64,000 bases of DNA, taken from NCBI RefSeq assembly GCF_003732275.1, contig NZ_MOBM01000012.1, forward strand, positions 558,001 to 622,000, given 5' to 3'. The DNA is from Pseudomonas frederiksbergensis. Lineage in GTDB: Bacteria > Pseudomonadota > Gammaproteobacteria > Pseudomonadales > Pseudomonadaceae. How positions within the stretch are numbered: position 1 is the first letter of the stretch; every line of letters starts with the position of its first letter. Position numbers and translations under genes: made by a program. Shown piece by piece: positions 1 to 9,996 of this stretch. The notes beneath the pieces are model-generated. The model saw nothing but the letters and a program-made list of their open reading frames with translations, was not told where the DNA came from and ran no database searches.

Positions 1-90
1 CGCAAGCACATGCCGGCGGCGTTGCGCAGCATGCTGGATTTTTTGGTGCTTAGATTTCCCGAAGAACCGGAGTGGGATGCAGGTTTTTAA
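1..90 (+). CDS. C-terminal end of a gene cut by the window edge, possibly a LysR-type regulator
   Basis: An open frame enters from the left edge and stops with TAA at 88-90, giving 29 residues (RKHMPAALRSMLDFLV, then a Pro/Glu-rich end). An Arg/Pro stretch leading into LDFLV resembles the extreme C-terminus of many LysR-type regulators, where the last helix of the effector-binding domain ends in a D-F-L motif. No DNA-binding domain is visible because it lies outside the window. The identification rests on a very short tail and is tentative; that a coding frame ends here is more certain. Confidence 0.4.
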   Translation, partial: RKHMPAALRSMLDFLVLRFPEEPEWDAGF

Positions 91-114
91 ACATCAAAAG
101 ATCGCAGGCTTCGT

Positions 115-215
115 GTAGGAGCTGCCGAAGGCTGCGATCTTTTGATCTTGATCTTTTCGGCGCTACTGGAAATCAAAATCAAGATCAAAAGATCGCAGCC
201 TTCGGCAGCTCCTAC
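115..215. repeat. REP doublet, GATCGCAGCC family
   Basis: Two inverted copies of a REP arm, GTAGGAGCTGCCGAAGGC and its complement, face each other across a short AT-rich spacer. Each arm can fold on itself and the pair can form a long cruciform. The same family recurs at 13875, 25199 and 34811. It lies between the truncated gene and the small gene at 282, the usual extragenic place for Pseudomonas REP sequences. Confidence 0.9.
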
Positions 216-281
216 ACAACTCATCCGCGCTGACCTATGCTCAAAACAGTACCGAAAGGTATTCGTTCAGAGGTCAACGCC

Positions 282-458
282 ATGAACATAAAAACAAAAA
301 GATACCTCGCCATTTTCATCACTTGCGCGGCGACGTTGGCGCTGTATGGCACGGCCGCCTGGCGTGTCGAGCAGTTGCGACAAGTGCCCCGTGAATACGC
401 GAGTTGCAACTTCGAGCGCTGCATTCCCCACAACGCGACCCTCAACACCCTCCGGTAA
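282..458 (+). CDS. Small single-pass membrane or exported protein, unknown function
   Basis: A 58-residue frame. The N-terminus is basic (MNIKTKRYLAI) and is followed by one hydrophobic stretch at about residues 8-26, so the protein is probably anchored in, or exported across, the inner membrane. The rest is polar with two cysteines (SCNFERC). The ATG at 282 is preferred over the one at 237 because an AGAGGT ribosome site lies just upstream and the hydrophobic segment then sits at the N-terminus. No family is recognised. It stands alone between two REP doublets. Confidence 0.5.
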   Translation: MNIKTKRYLAIFITCAATLALYGTAAWRVEQLRQVPREYASCNFERCIPHNATLNTLR

Positions 459-466
459 TGAACACC

Positions 467-589
467 CTGTGGCGAGGGGGCTTGCCCCCGTTCGGCTGCG
501 CAGCAGTCGTAATTCGGTGAATGCGGTGTTCTCGTTGAAATGCTGGGGCCGCTTCGCGACCCAACGGGGGCAAGCCCCCTCGCCACAGG
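467..589. repeat. REP doublet, GTGGCGAGGG family
   Basis: The arm CTGTGGCGAGGGGGCTTGCC at the left is mirrored by GGCAAGCCCCCTCGCCACAG at the right, about 75 bases apart. Inner parts (CTGCGCAGCAG, GCCGCTTCGCG) form further hairpins. Same family as the repeats at 5577, 19380, 36108 and 62104. It lies at the 3' end of the convergent pobR gene. Confidence 0.9.
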
Positions 590-591
590 GT

Positions 592-1503
592 TCAGGCCTC
601 GTTGTCCTGATCGGCATGGTCCTGATCGGCCTTCAAGCGGTCGCGAAAAGCCTTGGGCGAAATCCCCACCCGACGCCTGAACAGGCGTGTGAAGTTGGTG
701 GGATCGGAAAACCCCAACACGTCGGACATTTCATAAATGGTCATGCTGGTGTAGGTCAGCAAGCGCTTGGCCTCCAGCAATTGACGCTCGTGCATGATCT
801 GCAACGCCGGTTGCCCCGCCAGTTCACGGCACGTGCCGTTGAGGTGGGACACGGAAATCCCCAGCCGATGAGCCAGGTCCTCGACCTTGACGTGCTGGCG
901 ATAGGTCTCTTCCACCAGCTGAATAAAACCGTTGAGGTATTCCCGGGCCCGCTGCGGGCGCTGAGTGGCGGTTTGGCGCTGAATCACCTGACGGCTGATC
1001 CACACCATGATCACGCTGACCAGCGAATGCATGAGCATTTCCCGCGCCGGTTGATGGCCGGTGTACTCGCTTTGCAGCGCTGAAAACAGGCTGTTGAGGT
1101 ACTCGCTGTCCTTGCCCGCCGGGTAGCTTTCGGCCTGTGCCAGAGCGTTCACCGAATTGCCCAGTTGTGCTTGCAGGTGAGCGATCAACGGCGCGGCCAG
1201 CGTGACGACGAAACCCTCGACGTCCTCGGAAAACCGATAACCATGCACCGATAACGGCGGCAGAATCAGGATGGCCGGCTCGGTCAATTGTGAGTGTTTG
1301 CCTTCGATTTCAAGCTCTGCCTGACCTTTGAAAACGAAGAGTAACTGACACAAATCGGCGTGGCGGTGGGGTTTGATTTCCCATTGATGTTCGCGGCTGC
1401 GTTTGGAAATGGTTTCACAGTGCAACAAGTCAGGGGTCGGCCAGTCCAGGCTTTCACCGTAGAGTTTGAACACCGGAATCGATGGCAGGTCAGGCTTGTT
1501 CAT
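592..1503 (-). CDS. pobR: PobR, AraC-family activator of 4-hydroxybenzoate hydroxylase
   Basis: A 303-residue AraC/XylS-type regulator. The N-terminal half (about 35-130) carries a cupin-like effector domain (HRHADLCQLLFV). The last 100 residues hold two helix-turn-helix motifs, including the signature GFSDPTNFTRLFRRRVG. Start chosen at the ATG ending at 1503 (MNKPDLP), where the conserved region begins, rather than the longer upstream frame. It is divergent from pobA, with 179 bases between the starts. In pseudomonads an AraC-type PobR in this arrangement activates pobA when 4-hydroxybenzoate is present. The role is inferred from family and neighbour. Confidence 0.88.
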   Translation of the reverse strand: MNKPDLPSIPVFKLYGESLDWPTPDLLHCETISKRSREHQWEIKPHRHADLCQLLFVFKGQAELEIEGKHSQLTEPAILILPPLSVHGYRFSEDVEGFVVTLAAPLIAHLQAQLGNSVNALAQAESYPAGKDSEYLNSLFSALQSEYTGHQPAREMLMHSLVSVIMVWISRQVIQRQTATQRPQRAREYLNGFIQLVEETYRQHVKVEDLAHRLGISVSHLNGTCRELAGQPALQIMHERQLLEAKRLLTYTSMTIYEMSDVLGFSDPTNFTRLFRRRVGISPKAFRDRLKADQDHADQDNEA

Positions 1504-2876
<1,373 letters not shown>

Positions 2877-2953
2877 CCTCCTACCGATCTACACTGGCGA
2901 GCATCCCGCTCGCCTTGCCTGCTGCGGGTCCATTACTGCCCGCAGGTTTACCC

Positions 2954-4471
2954 GTGACCAATCTCAACCAGCCTGAAACGCCCAAACCAGCTATTCGCAG
3001 CGTGTTGATCGCCCTGATGCTGGCGATCTTTCTGGGCGCGCTGGACCAGACCATCGTCGCCGTGTCGATGCCGGCCATTTCCGCGCAGTTCAAGGATGTC
3101 AGCCTGCTGGCCTGGGTGATTTCCGGCTACATGGTGGCGATGACCGTGGCGGTGCCGATCTACGGCAAACTCGGCGATCTGTATGGCCGCCGCAAGTTGA
3201 TGCTGTTCGGCATGGGCTTGTTCACCCTCGCGTCATTGTTCTGCGGCATGGCACAAAGCATGGAGCAACTGGTGCTGGCGCGGATTCTTCAGGGCATCGG
3301 CGCCGGCGGGATGATTTCGGTGAGCCAGGCGATTATTGGCGACATCGTTCCGCCCCGCGAACGCGGTCGCTATCAGGGCTACTTCAGCAGTATGTACGCG
3401 GTGGCCAGCGTGGCCGGGCCGGTTCTCGGTGGCTACATGACCGAATACCTGTCCTGGCGCTGGGTGTTTCTGATCAACCTTCCATTGGGCCTGGGTGCCT
3501 GGCTGGTGGCCCACCGCACGCTGGTGGGGCTGCCGGTGCCGCAGCGCAAGCCGATCATCGACTACTTCGGCACCTTGCTGATGATCATCGGCCTGACGGC
3601 GTTACTGCTGGGCATTACTCAGGTTGGCCAGGGCCATTCGTGGCGCAGCACTGAAGTGTCGGGTTTGCTCGGTTGTGCGGTAGTGGTGCTGGCCGTATTC
3701 GTCTGGCATGAACGGCGGGCGCGGGAACCGTTGCTGCCGATGCACTTGTTCGCCAACCGCAGTGCGATTCTTTGCTGGTGTACGATTTTTTTCACCAGTT
3801 TCCAGGCGATTTCCCTGATCGTGCTGATGCCGCTGCGCTTCCAGAGCGTCACCGGCGCCGGGGCCGACAGCGCTGCGCTGCATCTGTTGCCGCTGGCCAT
3901 GGGCTTGCCGATAGGCGCGTATTTCGCCGGACGCCAGACCTCGGTGACCGGTCGTTACAAACCGATGATCCTGACCGGCGCCCTGCTCATGCCGTTCTCG
4001 ATTCTCGGCATGGCGCTCAGTGCGCCTCAGGCGTTTGTGCTGAGCAGCCTATTCATGTTGCTCAGCGGCATCGCCAGCGGCATGCAGTTCCCGACATCGT
4101 TGGTGGGCACGCAAAACTCGGTGGAACAACGGGACATCGGCGTCGCCACCAGCACCACCAATCTGTTCCGTTCTCTGGGCGGTGCAATGGGTGTGGCGTT
4201 GATGTCGGCGCTGCTGCTGGCGTTGTTGCAGGATTCGAGTTTCGCGCACCTGGCCGGCTCGTCGCTGATTGCCGAGGGCCATTCGGGGAATGTCTTGCTA
4301 GATGGTTTGAACGCCGCACCGGGGGATGCACAAAACGCCCTGCGCGCGGAGCTGCTGCTGACCTTCCGGCATTTGCTGATGGTCAGCGCGGCGGTATCGC
4401 TGCTGGGGCTGGCGGCGGCGATTGCCATGCCGAATAGAGTGTTGCGGGGGCGCGAGGACACGGTTCGATAG
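2954..4471 (+). CDS. DHA2-family MFS drug/metabolite exporter (14 TM)
   Basis: A 505-residue transporter of the EmrB/QacA type. The DHA2 hallmark LDQTIVAVSMPAI lies in the first membrane helix, motif A (GKLGDLYGRRK) follows helix 2, and LDQ plus later GP motifs (VAGPVLGGY in helix 5) fit a proton antiporter. About 14 hydrophobic segments can be counted. The GTG at 2954 is preferred because the frame upstream is low-complexity and Pro-rich. It lies 77 bases after pobA on the same strand, so read-through is possible, but the substrate is unknown. A link to aromatic-acid stress is only an inference from position. Confidence 0.85.
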   Translation: MTNLNQPETPKPAIRSVLIALMLAIFLGALDQTIVAVSMPAISAQFKDVSLLAWVISGYMVAMTVAVPIYGKLGDLYGRRKLMLFGMGLFTLASLFCGMAQSMEQLVLARILQGIGAGGMISVSQAIIGDIVPPRERGRYQGYFSSMYAVASVAGPVLGGYMTEYLSWRWVFLINLPLGLGAWLVAHRTLVGLPVPQRKPIIDYFGTLLMIIGLTALLLGITQVGQGHSWRSTEVSGLLGCAVVVLAVFVWHERRAREPLLPMHLFANRSAILCWCTIFFTSFQAISLIVLMPLRFQSVTGAGADSAALHLLPLAMGLPIGAYFAGRQTSVTGRYKPMILTGALLMPFSILGMALSAPQAFVLSSLFMLLSGIASGMQFPTSLVGTQNSVEQRDIGVATSTTNLFRSLGGAMGVALMSALLLALLQDSSFAHLAGSSLIAEGHSGNVLLDGLNAAPGDAQNALRAELLLTFRHLLMVSAAVSLLGLAAAIAMPNRVLRGREDTVR

Positions 4472-4487
4472 TGGGACCGAGTCGCCT

Positions 4488-4586
4488 GCAATCGCGAGCA
4501 GGCTCGCTCCCACATTGGATCTCGGCCGTATGCAACATCTGTGACCAATGGAGATTTACTGTGGGAGCGAGCCTGCTCGCGATTGC
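4488..4586. repeat. REP doublet, GTGGGAGCGAGCC family
   Basis: Inverted arms ATCGCGAGCAGGCTCGCTCC (left) and GGAGCGAGCCTGCTCGCGAT (right) lie about 55 bases apart. It sits between the 3' ends of the MFS gene and the convergent Cache gene. Further copies are at 15501, 23792 and 30197. Confidence 0.9.
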
Positions 4587-4606
4587 GGTCTTTCAGTCAC
4601 CTTGAA

Positions 4607-5455
4607 TCAAGGGCTGTAATACCCCACCGCCACCAGAAAATGCCCGACCTTCTTCAGGTAGGCATGCTTGTCTTCAACCTTGCCGGTCACCGGGTTTTTC
4701 CAGCGGTATTCGTATTCGCCGTCATCCTGTTTGGCCATCAGCGCCAGGATCGGCTCGCCCACCGGTTTGCCTTCCGGGTCCTTGATCTTGCCAAAGTCTG
4801 TATTGATCAGTCGCAGATTGGTGCCATGGGCGACATAACGCTGGGTATCCAGGTCGACGACAAACACGTACAGATCATCCTGCAAGTAACCGCCCTTTAG
4901 GGAGTTGATCGCTGTGAGCGTGCCCTTTTCGTTTTTGGCCAGATCGACCGCTGCTTTATCGAGCAACGCTTGTGCCTGTTGCGGCGAGGCCCGTGGCAGG
5001 TAGTAACCGACCGCCAGAATCCGCTGGCCGATGCGCTGATAGAACACATGTTTGCGTTCAACCTTACCGTCGGCCCAGTTCTGCCAGCGGTACTCGGCTT
5101 GCTGAATGCCGTTGCCCTCCGGCACTTTCAAGGCGTCCTTGAAGGCTTTCTGCACCTCCGGCCCAAGTACCTCGGACACATCGCGACCGATCAACGCCGA
5201 AGATGGACCACCGCTGGCGAGCATCACGCCCTTGGTATCGACCACGAAGACATAGCGATCCTTGTCGACAAACTCGCCCTGACGGCTGAACGCCGCGAAA
5301 GCCTTGTCACCCTGCTCGTGGTAATAGGCCAGGGCTTTTTCCAGCAAGGCTTTGGCGGCCTGGCTGTCCTCCTTTTCCGTCGTGGCGGCATGAATCTGCC
5401 CCAGGCACAGCAAAAGCAACCCGCCCAGCCAGGCTAGCTTGTGAAGAACCCCCAT
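4607..5455 (-). CDS. Secreted protein with two Cache domains
   Basis: A 282-residue protein with a clear signal peptide (MGVLHKLAWLGGLLLLCLG, cleavage likely after AHA near residue 24). Two similar Cache-like halves follow, at about 27-155 and 160-282. Each has the pattern Y-V-F-V-V-D, a G-x-D or D-F-G stretch, Y-R-W, K-H, and an ending of A-V-G-Y-Y. Cache domains bind small ligands outside the cell, normally as the sensor part of chemoreceptors or kinases. Here there is no membrane helix or signalling domain after them, so this is a free periplasmic binding protein or a partner of another sensor. Ligand unknown. Confidence 0.8.
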   Translation of the reverse strand: MGVLHKLAWLGGLLLLCLGQIHAATTEKEDSQAAKALLEKALAYYHEQGDKAFAAFSRQGEFVDKDRYVFVVDTKGVMLASGGPSSALIGRDVSEVLGPEVQKAFKDALKVPEGNGIQQAEYRWQNWADGKVERKHVFYQRIGQRILAVGYYLPRASPQQAQALLDKAAVDLAKNEKGTLTAINSLKGGYLQDDLYVFVVDLDTQRYVAHGTNLRLINTDFGKIKDPEGKPVGEPILALMAKQDDGEYEYRWKNPVTGKVEDKHAYLKKVGHFLVAVGYYSP

Positions 5456-5576
5456 TGCGCATTCCCCGTTCTTATTAGTGTTTCAAGAGCGTAGACGGCT
5501 TGGGGCTATGTATAAGTATTCAGGAAACGGTGGGGGCGTCTGTGCTTTGAAGGGCCTGTGTGGCGAGGCGCTTTTC

Positions 5577-5710
5577 TGTGGCGAGGGAGCTTGCTCCCGC
5601 TGGGTGGCGCAGCCGCCCCAAACCCATTCAACACAATTCTTCAGGTAATCCGCGGTGTCTGATTTGCGACTGCTGCGCAGCCGAGCGGGAGCAAGCTCCC
5701 TCGCCACAAA
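5577..5710. repeat. REP doublet, GTGGCGAGGG family (fills most of the 5456-5759 gap)
   Basis: The left arm CTGTGGCGAGGGAGCTTGCT is mirrored by AGCAAGCTCCCTCGCCACA at the right end, with inner hairpins between. A degenerate partial arm (TGTGTGGCGAGGCGCTT) precedes it at about 5558. The rest of this 304-base gap upstream of the Cache gene holds no gene that could be supported. Confidence 0.9.
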
Positions 5711-5759
5711 AGCCCCACACCACGGCCCCACTCCCCACAGGCCCCATCACTGCATCGGG

Positions 5760-6629
5760 CTATTGAGGCCGGGCGCGCAGCTGTTGCTGCAGATTCTGAA
5801 TCTGCGCCTGCAGGGTGTTGATGTTGCGGGTGACCTGGCCGCGGAAGGCGTCGAACTCGGCGGTGTTGGTGCCACCTTGTGCGGCGGCCGGGCGGTTGTC
5901 CTGTTGGCTTTTGAGCACGATCATGTCTTGCTCCAGACGCTCGATGGCGGCGCTCGGGTTGCCTTGTTTCTTCAGTGCGACGATGTCAGCGCCCAGGCTT
6001 TTGAGTTGGGCGTCGAATTTGCCGGTATCGTCCGACGCGCTCTTCAACGCGGCCAGTTCGCCGCTCAAGGCTTTGACCTGGGCCTGCAACTGAGCATTGG
6101 CGGTTTGTTGTTCGGTGGCTTGCGCGGTCATTTGCGCCAGGCGCTTGTCCAGATCGGAGGTCTGACCGAGTACGCCTTGCTGCTGTTTGCTCTGGTCCTG
6201 AAGCTTGCTTTCCAGCTGCTTGCTCTGGTCCTGGAGTTTGCCTTCAAGCTGTTTGATTTGCAGCTTCAACGCTTCACTGCCGGTGTTGACGTTGGACTGG
6301 CTGGCCACGACCTTGCCGGAAATGTCCTGCAGGCGCCCCGCCGCTTCCTCACTGATGCGCGCGAAACTTTCCTGGGTCGCCACCAGTTGCTGTTCCATCA
6401 GCGAGATCTGCTGAAAACTCCACCAGGCAAGGCCGGCGAAGGCAAAGAACAACGCGCCGACCAATGCCCACAGAGGGCCGGTGCTCGGGCCTTTGACCTT
6501 GACCACCGGTGTGGTGCGCGAATGCACGGAAGTGCGAGTGGTGGTCGGAAAATCATCGTCATCGAGGCTGTCGGCGCGCAGGCTCGGGACATCGTCGAAG
6601 TCGTCGTTGGCATCGTTACGCATGGGCAT
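5760..6629 (-). CDS. Inner-membrane-anchored coiled-coil protein, unknown function
   Basis: A 289-residue protein. Residues 1-50 are acidic (DDFDDVP, DSLDDDDFP), one membrane helix follows at about 52-72 (LWALVGALFFAFAGLAWWSF), and the rest is a long Gln/Lys/Leu-rich coiled coil, probably periplasmic. A 10-residue tandem repeat (KLQDQSKQLES) lies near residue 130. Start at 6629 (MPMRND): an AAAGG site is nine bases upstream, a better spacing than for the next ATG at 6623. Pseudomonas relatives are often named ATPase, but no nucleotide-binding motif is visible and that name is not supported here. Confidence 0.75.
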   Translation of the reverse strand: MPMRNDANDDFDDVPSLRADSLDDDDFPTTTRTSVHSRTTPVVKVKGPSTGPLWALVGALFFAFAGLAWWSFQQISLMEQQLVATQESFARISEEAAGRLQDISGKVVASQSNVNTGSEALKLQIKQLEGKLQDQSKQLESKLQDQSKQQQGVLGQTSDLDKRLAQMTAQATEQQTANAQLQAQVKALSGELAALKSASDDTGKFDAQLKSLGADIVALKKQGNPSAAIERLEQDMIVLKSQQDNRPAAAQGGTNTAEFDAFRGQVTRNINTLQAQIQNLQQQLRARPQ

Positions 6630-6745
6630 TAGGGTCAACCTTTGTGGAACGCGGTGATGGCTTGATGCGGCGAAGTATAACCCTCGCTGCCGCACCGGTT
6701 GACCCTGAACCCCGAACTCGGTTCAGTCAGGGCCGCCCTTGTGTG

Positions 6746-7738
6746 TCAGCGAATGTCCTGAGCCTTCCACCAGCCGCAGAATTCATCGAGGGCGGTCCAG
6801 AGGCTGACTTTCGGATCGTAGTCCAGATAATGCCGCGCGCGGCTGATGTCCAGGGTGAAGTTTTTGTTCATGACTTGCATGCCCAGCCGCGACAGGGTCG
6901 GCTCGGGACGACCTGGCCACAGCTTGCACACACCCTCGTTGAGCGCGGCAAGACTGTAGGCCAAACCGTAGGAACGGTAACGGGTAACCTGTGGGACATC
7001 CATTTGGCGCATCACGTAATTGACCACATCCCACAACGGAACCGGCGCTCCGTTGCTGATGTTGTAGGCCTTGCCCAAAGCCGAACCGCTGGCCAGCAAG
7101 CTGCTGAGCAACGCTTCATTGAGGTTTTGCACGCTGGTGAAATCGACCTTGTTCAGGCCATTGCCGATAATCGCCAACCGCCCTTTGCGCTGCATCTTCA
7201 GCAATCTGGGGAAAATGCTCATGTCGCCGGCACCCGTCACGAAGCGCGGGCGCAGGGCGAGGGTTTCGAGGCCGAACTCCTGCGCACCGAAGACTTTTTG
7301 CTCGGCCAGGTATTTGGTCGCGGCATAGGGATGTTTGAAGCGCTTGGGCACCTGCTCTTCGGTCAACCCCAGATGATCGCGGCCATCGAAGTAGATCGAC
7401 GGCGACGACAAGTGCACCAGGCGCCGGACCCGCTGTTTCAGACAGGCCTCGACCACGTTCTCGGTGACCTCGACGTTGCCTTGATGAAAGTCCTGATACC
7501 GCCCCCACAAACCGACAGCGCCGGCGCAATGCACCACGGCTTCGACGTCTGAACACAGGTCGCGCGCCAATTGCGGATCGCTCAAATCGCCCTGAATGAA
7601 CTCGGCGCCACGGCGCACCAGATGCTCGACGCTCTCGGCCCGGCGACCGTTGACCCGCACGTCCAGGCCCTGCTCCAGGGCGAAACGCGCAAAGCGTCCG
7701 CCAATGAAGCCGCTTGCGCCGGTGACCAGAATCTTCAT
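6746..7738 (-). CDS. NAD-dependent epimerase/dehydratase (extended SDR)
   Basis: A 330-residue extended short-chain dehydrogenase/reductase. The N-terminal dinucleotide motif is TGASGFIGG, followed by the D-L-S-D stretch, and the catalytic Y-x3-K appears as YAATK at about residue 145 after a conserved LSSPS segment. The sequence resembles 3-beta-hydroxysteroid dehydrogenase-like and sugar-nucleotide epimerases; substrate unknown. Start at 7738 (MKILVTG) has a GGAG site seven bases upstream. Much longer in-frame sequence further upstream overlaps argP and is not coding. Confidence 0.85.
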   Translation of the reverse strand: MKILVTGASGFIGGRFARFALEQGLDVRVNGRRAESVEHLVRRGAEFIQGDLSDPQLARDLCSDVEAVVHCAGAVGLWGRYQDFHQGNVEVTENVVEACLKQRVRRLVHLSSPSIYFDGRDHLGLTEEQVPKRFKHPYAATKYLAEQKVFGAQEFGLETLALRPRFVTGAGDMSIFPRLLKMQRKGRLAIIGNGLNKVDFTSVQNLNEALLSSLLASGSALGKAYNISNGAPVPLWDVVNYVMRQMDVPQVTRYRSYGLAYSLAALNEGVCKLWPGRPEPTLSRLGMQVMNKNFTLDISRARHYLDYDPKVSLWTALDEFCGWWKAQDIR

Positions 7739-7820
7739 GAATTGCTCCGAATATTTCGTTTTGCGTTTTGCGCTTTGCATATTGCGTAGGGCGTAGGGCG
7801 TGAGGTCTTGACGCTGCCCG

Positions 7821-8714
7821 TCAGTCCAACGGCACCAGCCATTGCTTCGACGAGCGTACCAATTGATCGGTGAGTAACCCCAACAGCTGACCGCCATTGC
7901 GCCAATGATGCCAGTACAGCGGCACATCGATCGGCTTATCTGGCAAAAGCTCCTGCAGGATTCCGCGCTCAAGTTGCTCGCGCACCTGCAATTCGGGCAC
8001 CAGGCCCCAGCCAAGCCCTGCTTCCGTGAGACGAAGAAACCCTTCGGACGATGGGCATAAATGGTGTTCGAAACCGCCATCCACACCGAGGGATGCGAGG
8101 TAGCGATGCTGTAGGAAATCGTCCGGGCCAAACACCAGGGCCGGGGTTTTGGCTAACTGATCGGCGCGCACACCTTCGGGAAAATGCCGGGCAATGAACG
8201 CCGGGCTCGCCATCGCACGGTAGCGCATCGCCCCCAACAGAACGCTGCGCGCACCGGCCACTGGCCGCTCACTGGCGCAGACACACCCCGCCACTTCACC
8301 TGCGCGCATGCGTTTGAGGCCGACGGTCTGGTCTTCTACCACCAAGTCGAGCAACAGATGTTGTTCCGCGCAAAAGTCCCCCACCGCCTCGGCCCACCAA
8401 GTGGCAAGGCTATCGGCATTCAGAGCGATACGCAGGCGTTCCGGCAAGCCTTCTTCGTCCAGCGCCGGGACCAACGTTTGCAGATCGCGCTCAAGCAATC
8501 GCACCTGCTGCACATGGTTGAGCAATCGCCGGCCAATCTCTGTCGGTGCCGGGGGTGTGACCCGTACCAGCACCGGTTGGCCGACCCGTGCCTCCAGCAG
8601 TTTGATCCGCTGGGAGATGGCCGATTGGGACAAACCCAACACCTGCGCGGCGCGTTCGAATCCCGCCTGCTCGATCACAGCGGCGAGCGCGGAAAGCAAT
8701 TTGTAGTCGAACAT
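7821..8714 (-). CDS. argP: ArgP (IciA), LysR-type regulator of amino-acid export
   Basis: A 297-residue LysR regulator. The N-terminal winged helix-turn-helix includes FERAAQVLGLSQSAISQRIK, with the effector domain after about residue 90. The family is ArgP/LysG, which senses lysine or arginine and switches on the LysE/ArgO exporter. That exporter gene lies divergently, two genes away, at 9218, supporting the call. PAO1 has the same order (iciA, ACT protein, lysE, sodB), recalled from memory. Confidence 0.88.
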   Translation of the reverse strand: MFDYKLLSALAAVIEQAGFERAAQVLGLSQSAISQRIKLLEARVGQPVLVRVTPPAPTEIGRRLLNHVQQVRLLERDLQTLVPALDEEGLPERLRIALNADSLATWWAEAVGDFCAEQHLLLDLVVEDQTVGLKRMRAGEVAGCVCASERPVAGARSVLLGAMRYRAMASPAFIARHFPEGVRADQLAKTPALVFGPDDFLQHRYLASLGVDGGFEHHLCPSSEGFLRLTEAGLGWGLVPELQVREQLERGILQELLPDKPIDVPLYWHHWRNGGQLLGLLTDQLVRSSKQWLVPLD

Positions 8715-8810
8715 CAGTTTTCCTAATGGGCGATCAGTACTATTGGTTTTTCTTATACAGCGTTCAACCGGAGAATGGCCAGCAAGAACTCTTGAACAAG
8801 GATCACCGAC

Positions 8811-9212
8811 ATGGCTGGCGAAACGTCATTGGCAACCCTGCTGCGCAGCATGAGCCCGCAACTCAACGACGGCGAATACGTGTTCTGCACGTTGCGCGAC
8901 GGCAAGCTGCCCGCCGGCCTTGAGATTGTCGGCAGCTTTCGCGAGCGGGAAGGCCTGACGGTGATTCTGGAACGTTCCCACGCTGAAAAGGCCGGTTTCA
9001 GCTTCGACTACGTCGCCGCCTGGATCACCTTGAACGTGCACTCGGCCCTCGAAGCCGTCGGCCTGACCGCCGCGTTCGCCACGGCACTGGGCAAGGCCGG
9101 CATCAGTTGCAACGTGATCGCCGGGTATTACCACGACCATTTGTTCGTCGGCCAGGCCGATGCCGAACGCGCCCTGCAGGTACTGCGGGATCTGGCGTCC
9201 AACGCGGAGTAA
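8811..9212 (+). CDS. ACT-domain protein
   Basis: A 133-residue protein made of two ACT-like halves (COG3602 type), with segments such as DYVAAWITLNVHSALEAVG and ISCNVIAGYYHDHLFV. ACT domains bind amino acids and usually regulate enzymes; here the domain stands alone. Only five bases separate it from the LysE/ArgO exporter, so the two are co-transcribed. It may sense the exported amino acid, which is an inference from position. Confidence 0.85.
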   Translation: MAGETSLATLLRSMSPQLNDGEYVFCTLRDGKLPAGLEIVGSFREREGLTVILERSHAEKAGFSFDYVAAWITLNVHSALEAVGLTAAFATALGKAGISCNVIAGYYHDHLFVGQADAERALQVLRDLASNAE

Positions 9213-9217
9213 AACGT

Positions 9218-9820
9218 ATGTGGCAAAGCTATGTGAACGGCCTGTTGGTGGCCGCGGGGCTGATCATGGCGATCGGCACCCAGAATGCGTTTGTGTTGGC
9301 GCAGAGCCTTCGGCGTGAACATCACCTGCCGGTGGCGGCGCTCTGCGTCACCTGCGATGCGTTGCTGGTGGCCGCCGGAGTGTTCGGCCTGGCGACGGTG
9401 CTGGCGCAAAACCCGACCCTGCTGGCTATCGCCCGTTGGGGTGGTGCGGCGTTTCTGCTGTGGTATGGCAGCCTGGCGTTGCGTCGGGCCTGCTCGAAGC
9501 AAAGCCTGCAGCAAGGTGAAAACCAGACGGTACGCTCGCTGCGCGCGGTGTTGCTCAGTGCATTGGCGGTGACGCTGCTCAACCCGCATGTGTATCTGGA
9601 CACCGTGTTGCTGATCGGTTCTCTCGGCGCACAACAAACAGAACCCGGTGCTTATGTGGTGGGCGCGGCCAGCGCGTCATTGCTGTGGTTTTTCACTTTG
9701 GCCCTTGGCGCGGCATGGCTGGCACCGTGGCTGGCACGGCCAAGCACCTGGCGAATCCTCGACCTGTTGGTCGCTGTCATGATGTTCACCGTAGCGTTCC
9801 AATTAATCAGCGCCGGGTGA
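9218..9820 (+). CDS. LysE/ArgO-family basic amino-acid exporter
   Basis: A 200-residue membrane protein with six hydrophobic segments. Family motifs are visible: GTQNAFVLAQSL in helix 1-2, the C-D-A-L-L segment, and LNPHVYLDTVLLIG in helix 4-5. LysE/ArgO proteins export lysine or arginine to relieve intracellular excess. Start at 9218 (MWQSYVNG); it follows the ACT gene by five bases and is divergent from its likely regulator argP. Lysine versus arginine cannot be decided from sequence. Confidence 0.9.
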   Translation: MWQSYVNGLLVAAGLIMAIGTQNAFVLAQSLRREHHLPVAALCVTCDALLVAAGVFGLATVLAQNPTLLAIARWGGAAFLLWYGSLALRRACSKQSLQQGENQTVRSLRAVLLSALAVTLLNPHVYLDTVLLIGSLGAQQTEPGAYVVGAASASLLWFFTLALGAAWLAPWLARPSTWRILDLLVAVMMFTVAFQLISAG

Positions 9821-9996
9821 TTTATTCCAAAAGGCTCTGGAACCTCTATTCCACACAGTTGTTGCGTGGTTATGCCGCACCCCCGGTGCTATGATCCGAT
9901 CCCTGCGCCGCAAAGAGTACAAACTCCCCGGCGCATGTCTGGCCGCCCGTGATCGGCCTTGCGCTCACCGCAACTGACCTGATTAGGAGAATCATC

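Noticed and set aside
467..589. Possible CRISPR-like or mobile-element ends
   Set aside because: Inverted pairs with no regular spacers, no cas genes and no transposase; they are REP doublets.
7739..7820. Short G/T-rich repeats (TTTTGCG, GTAGGGC) between the epimerase and argP genes
   Set aside because: Two short direct repeats only; no structure or function could be supported.
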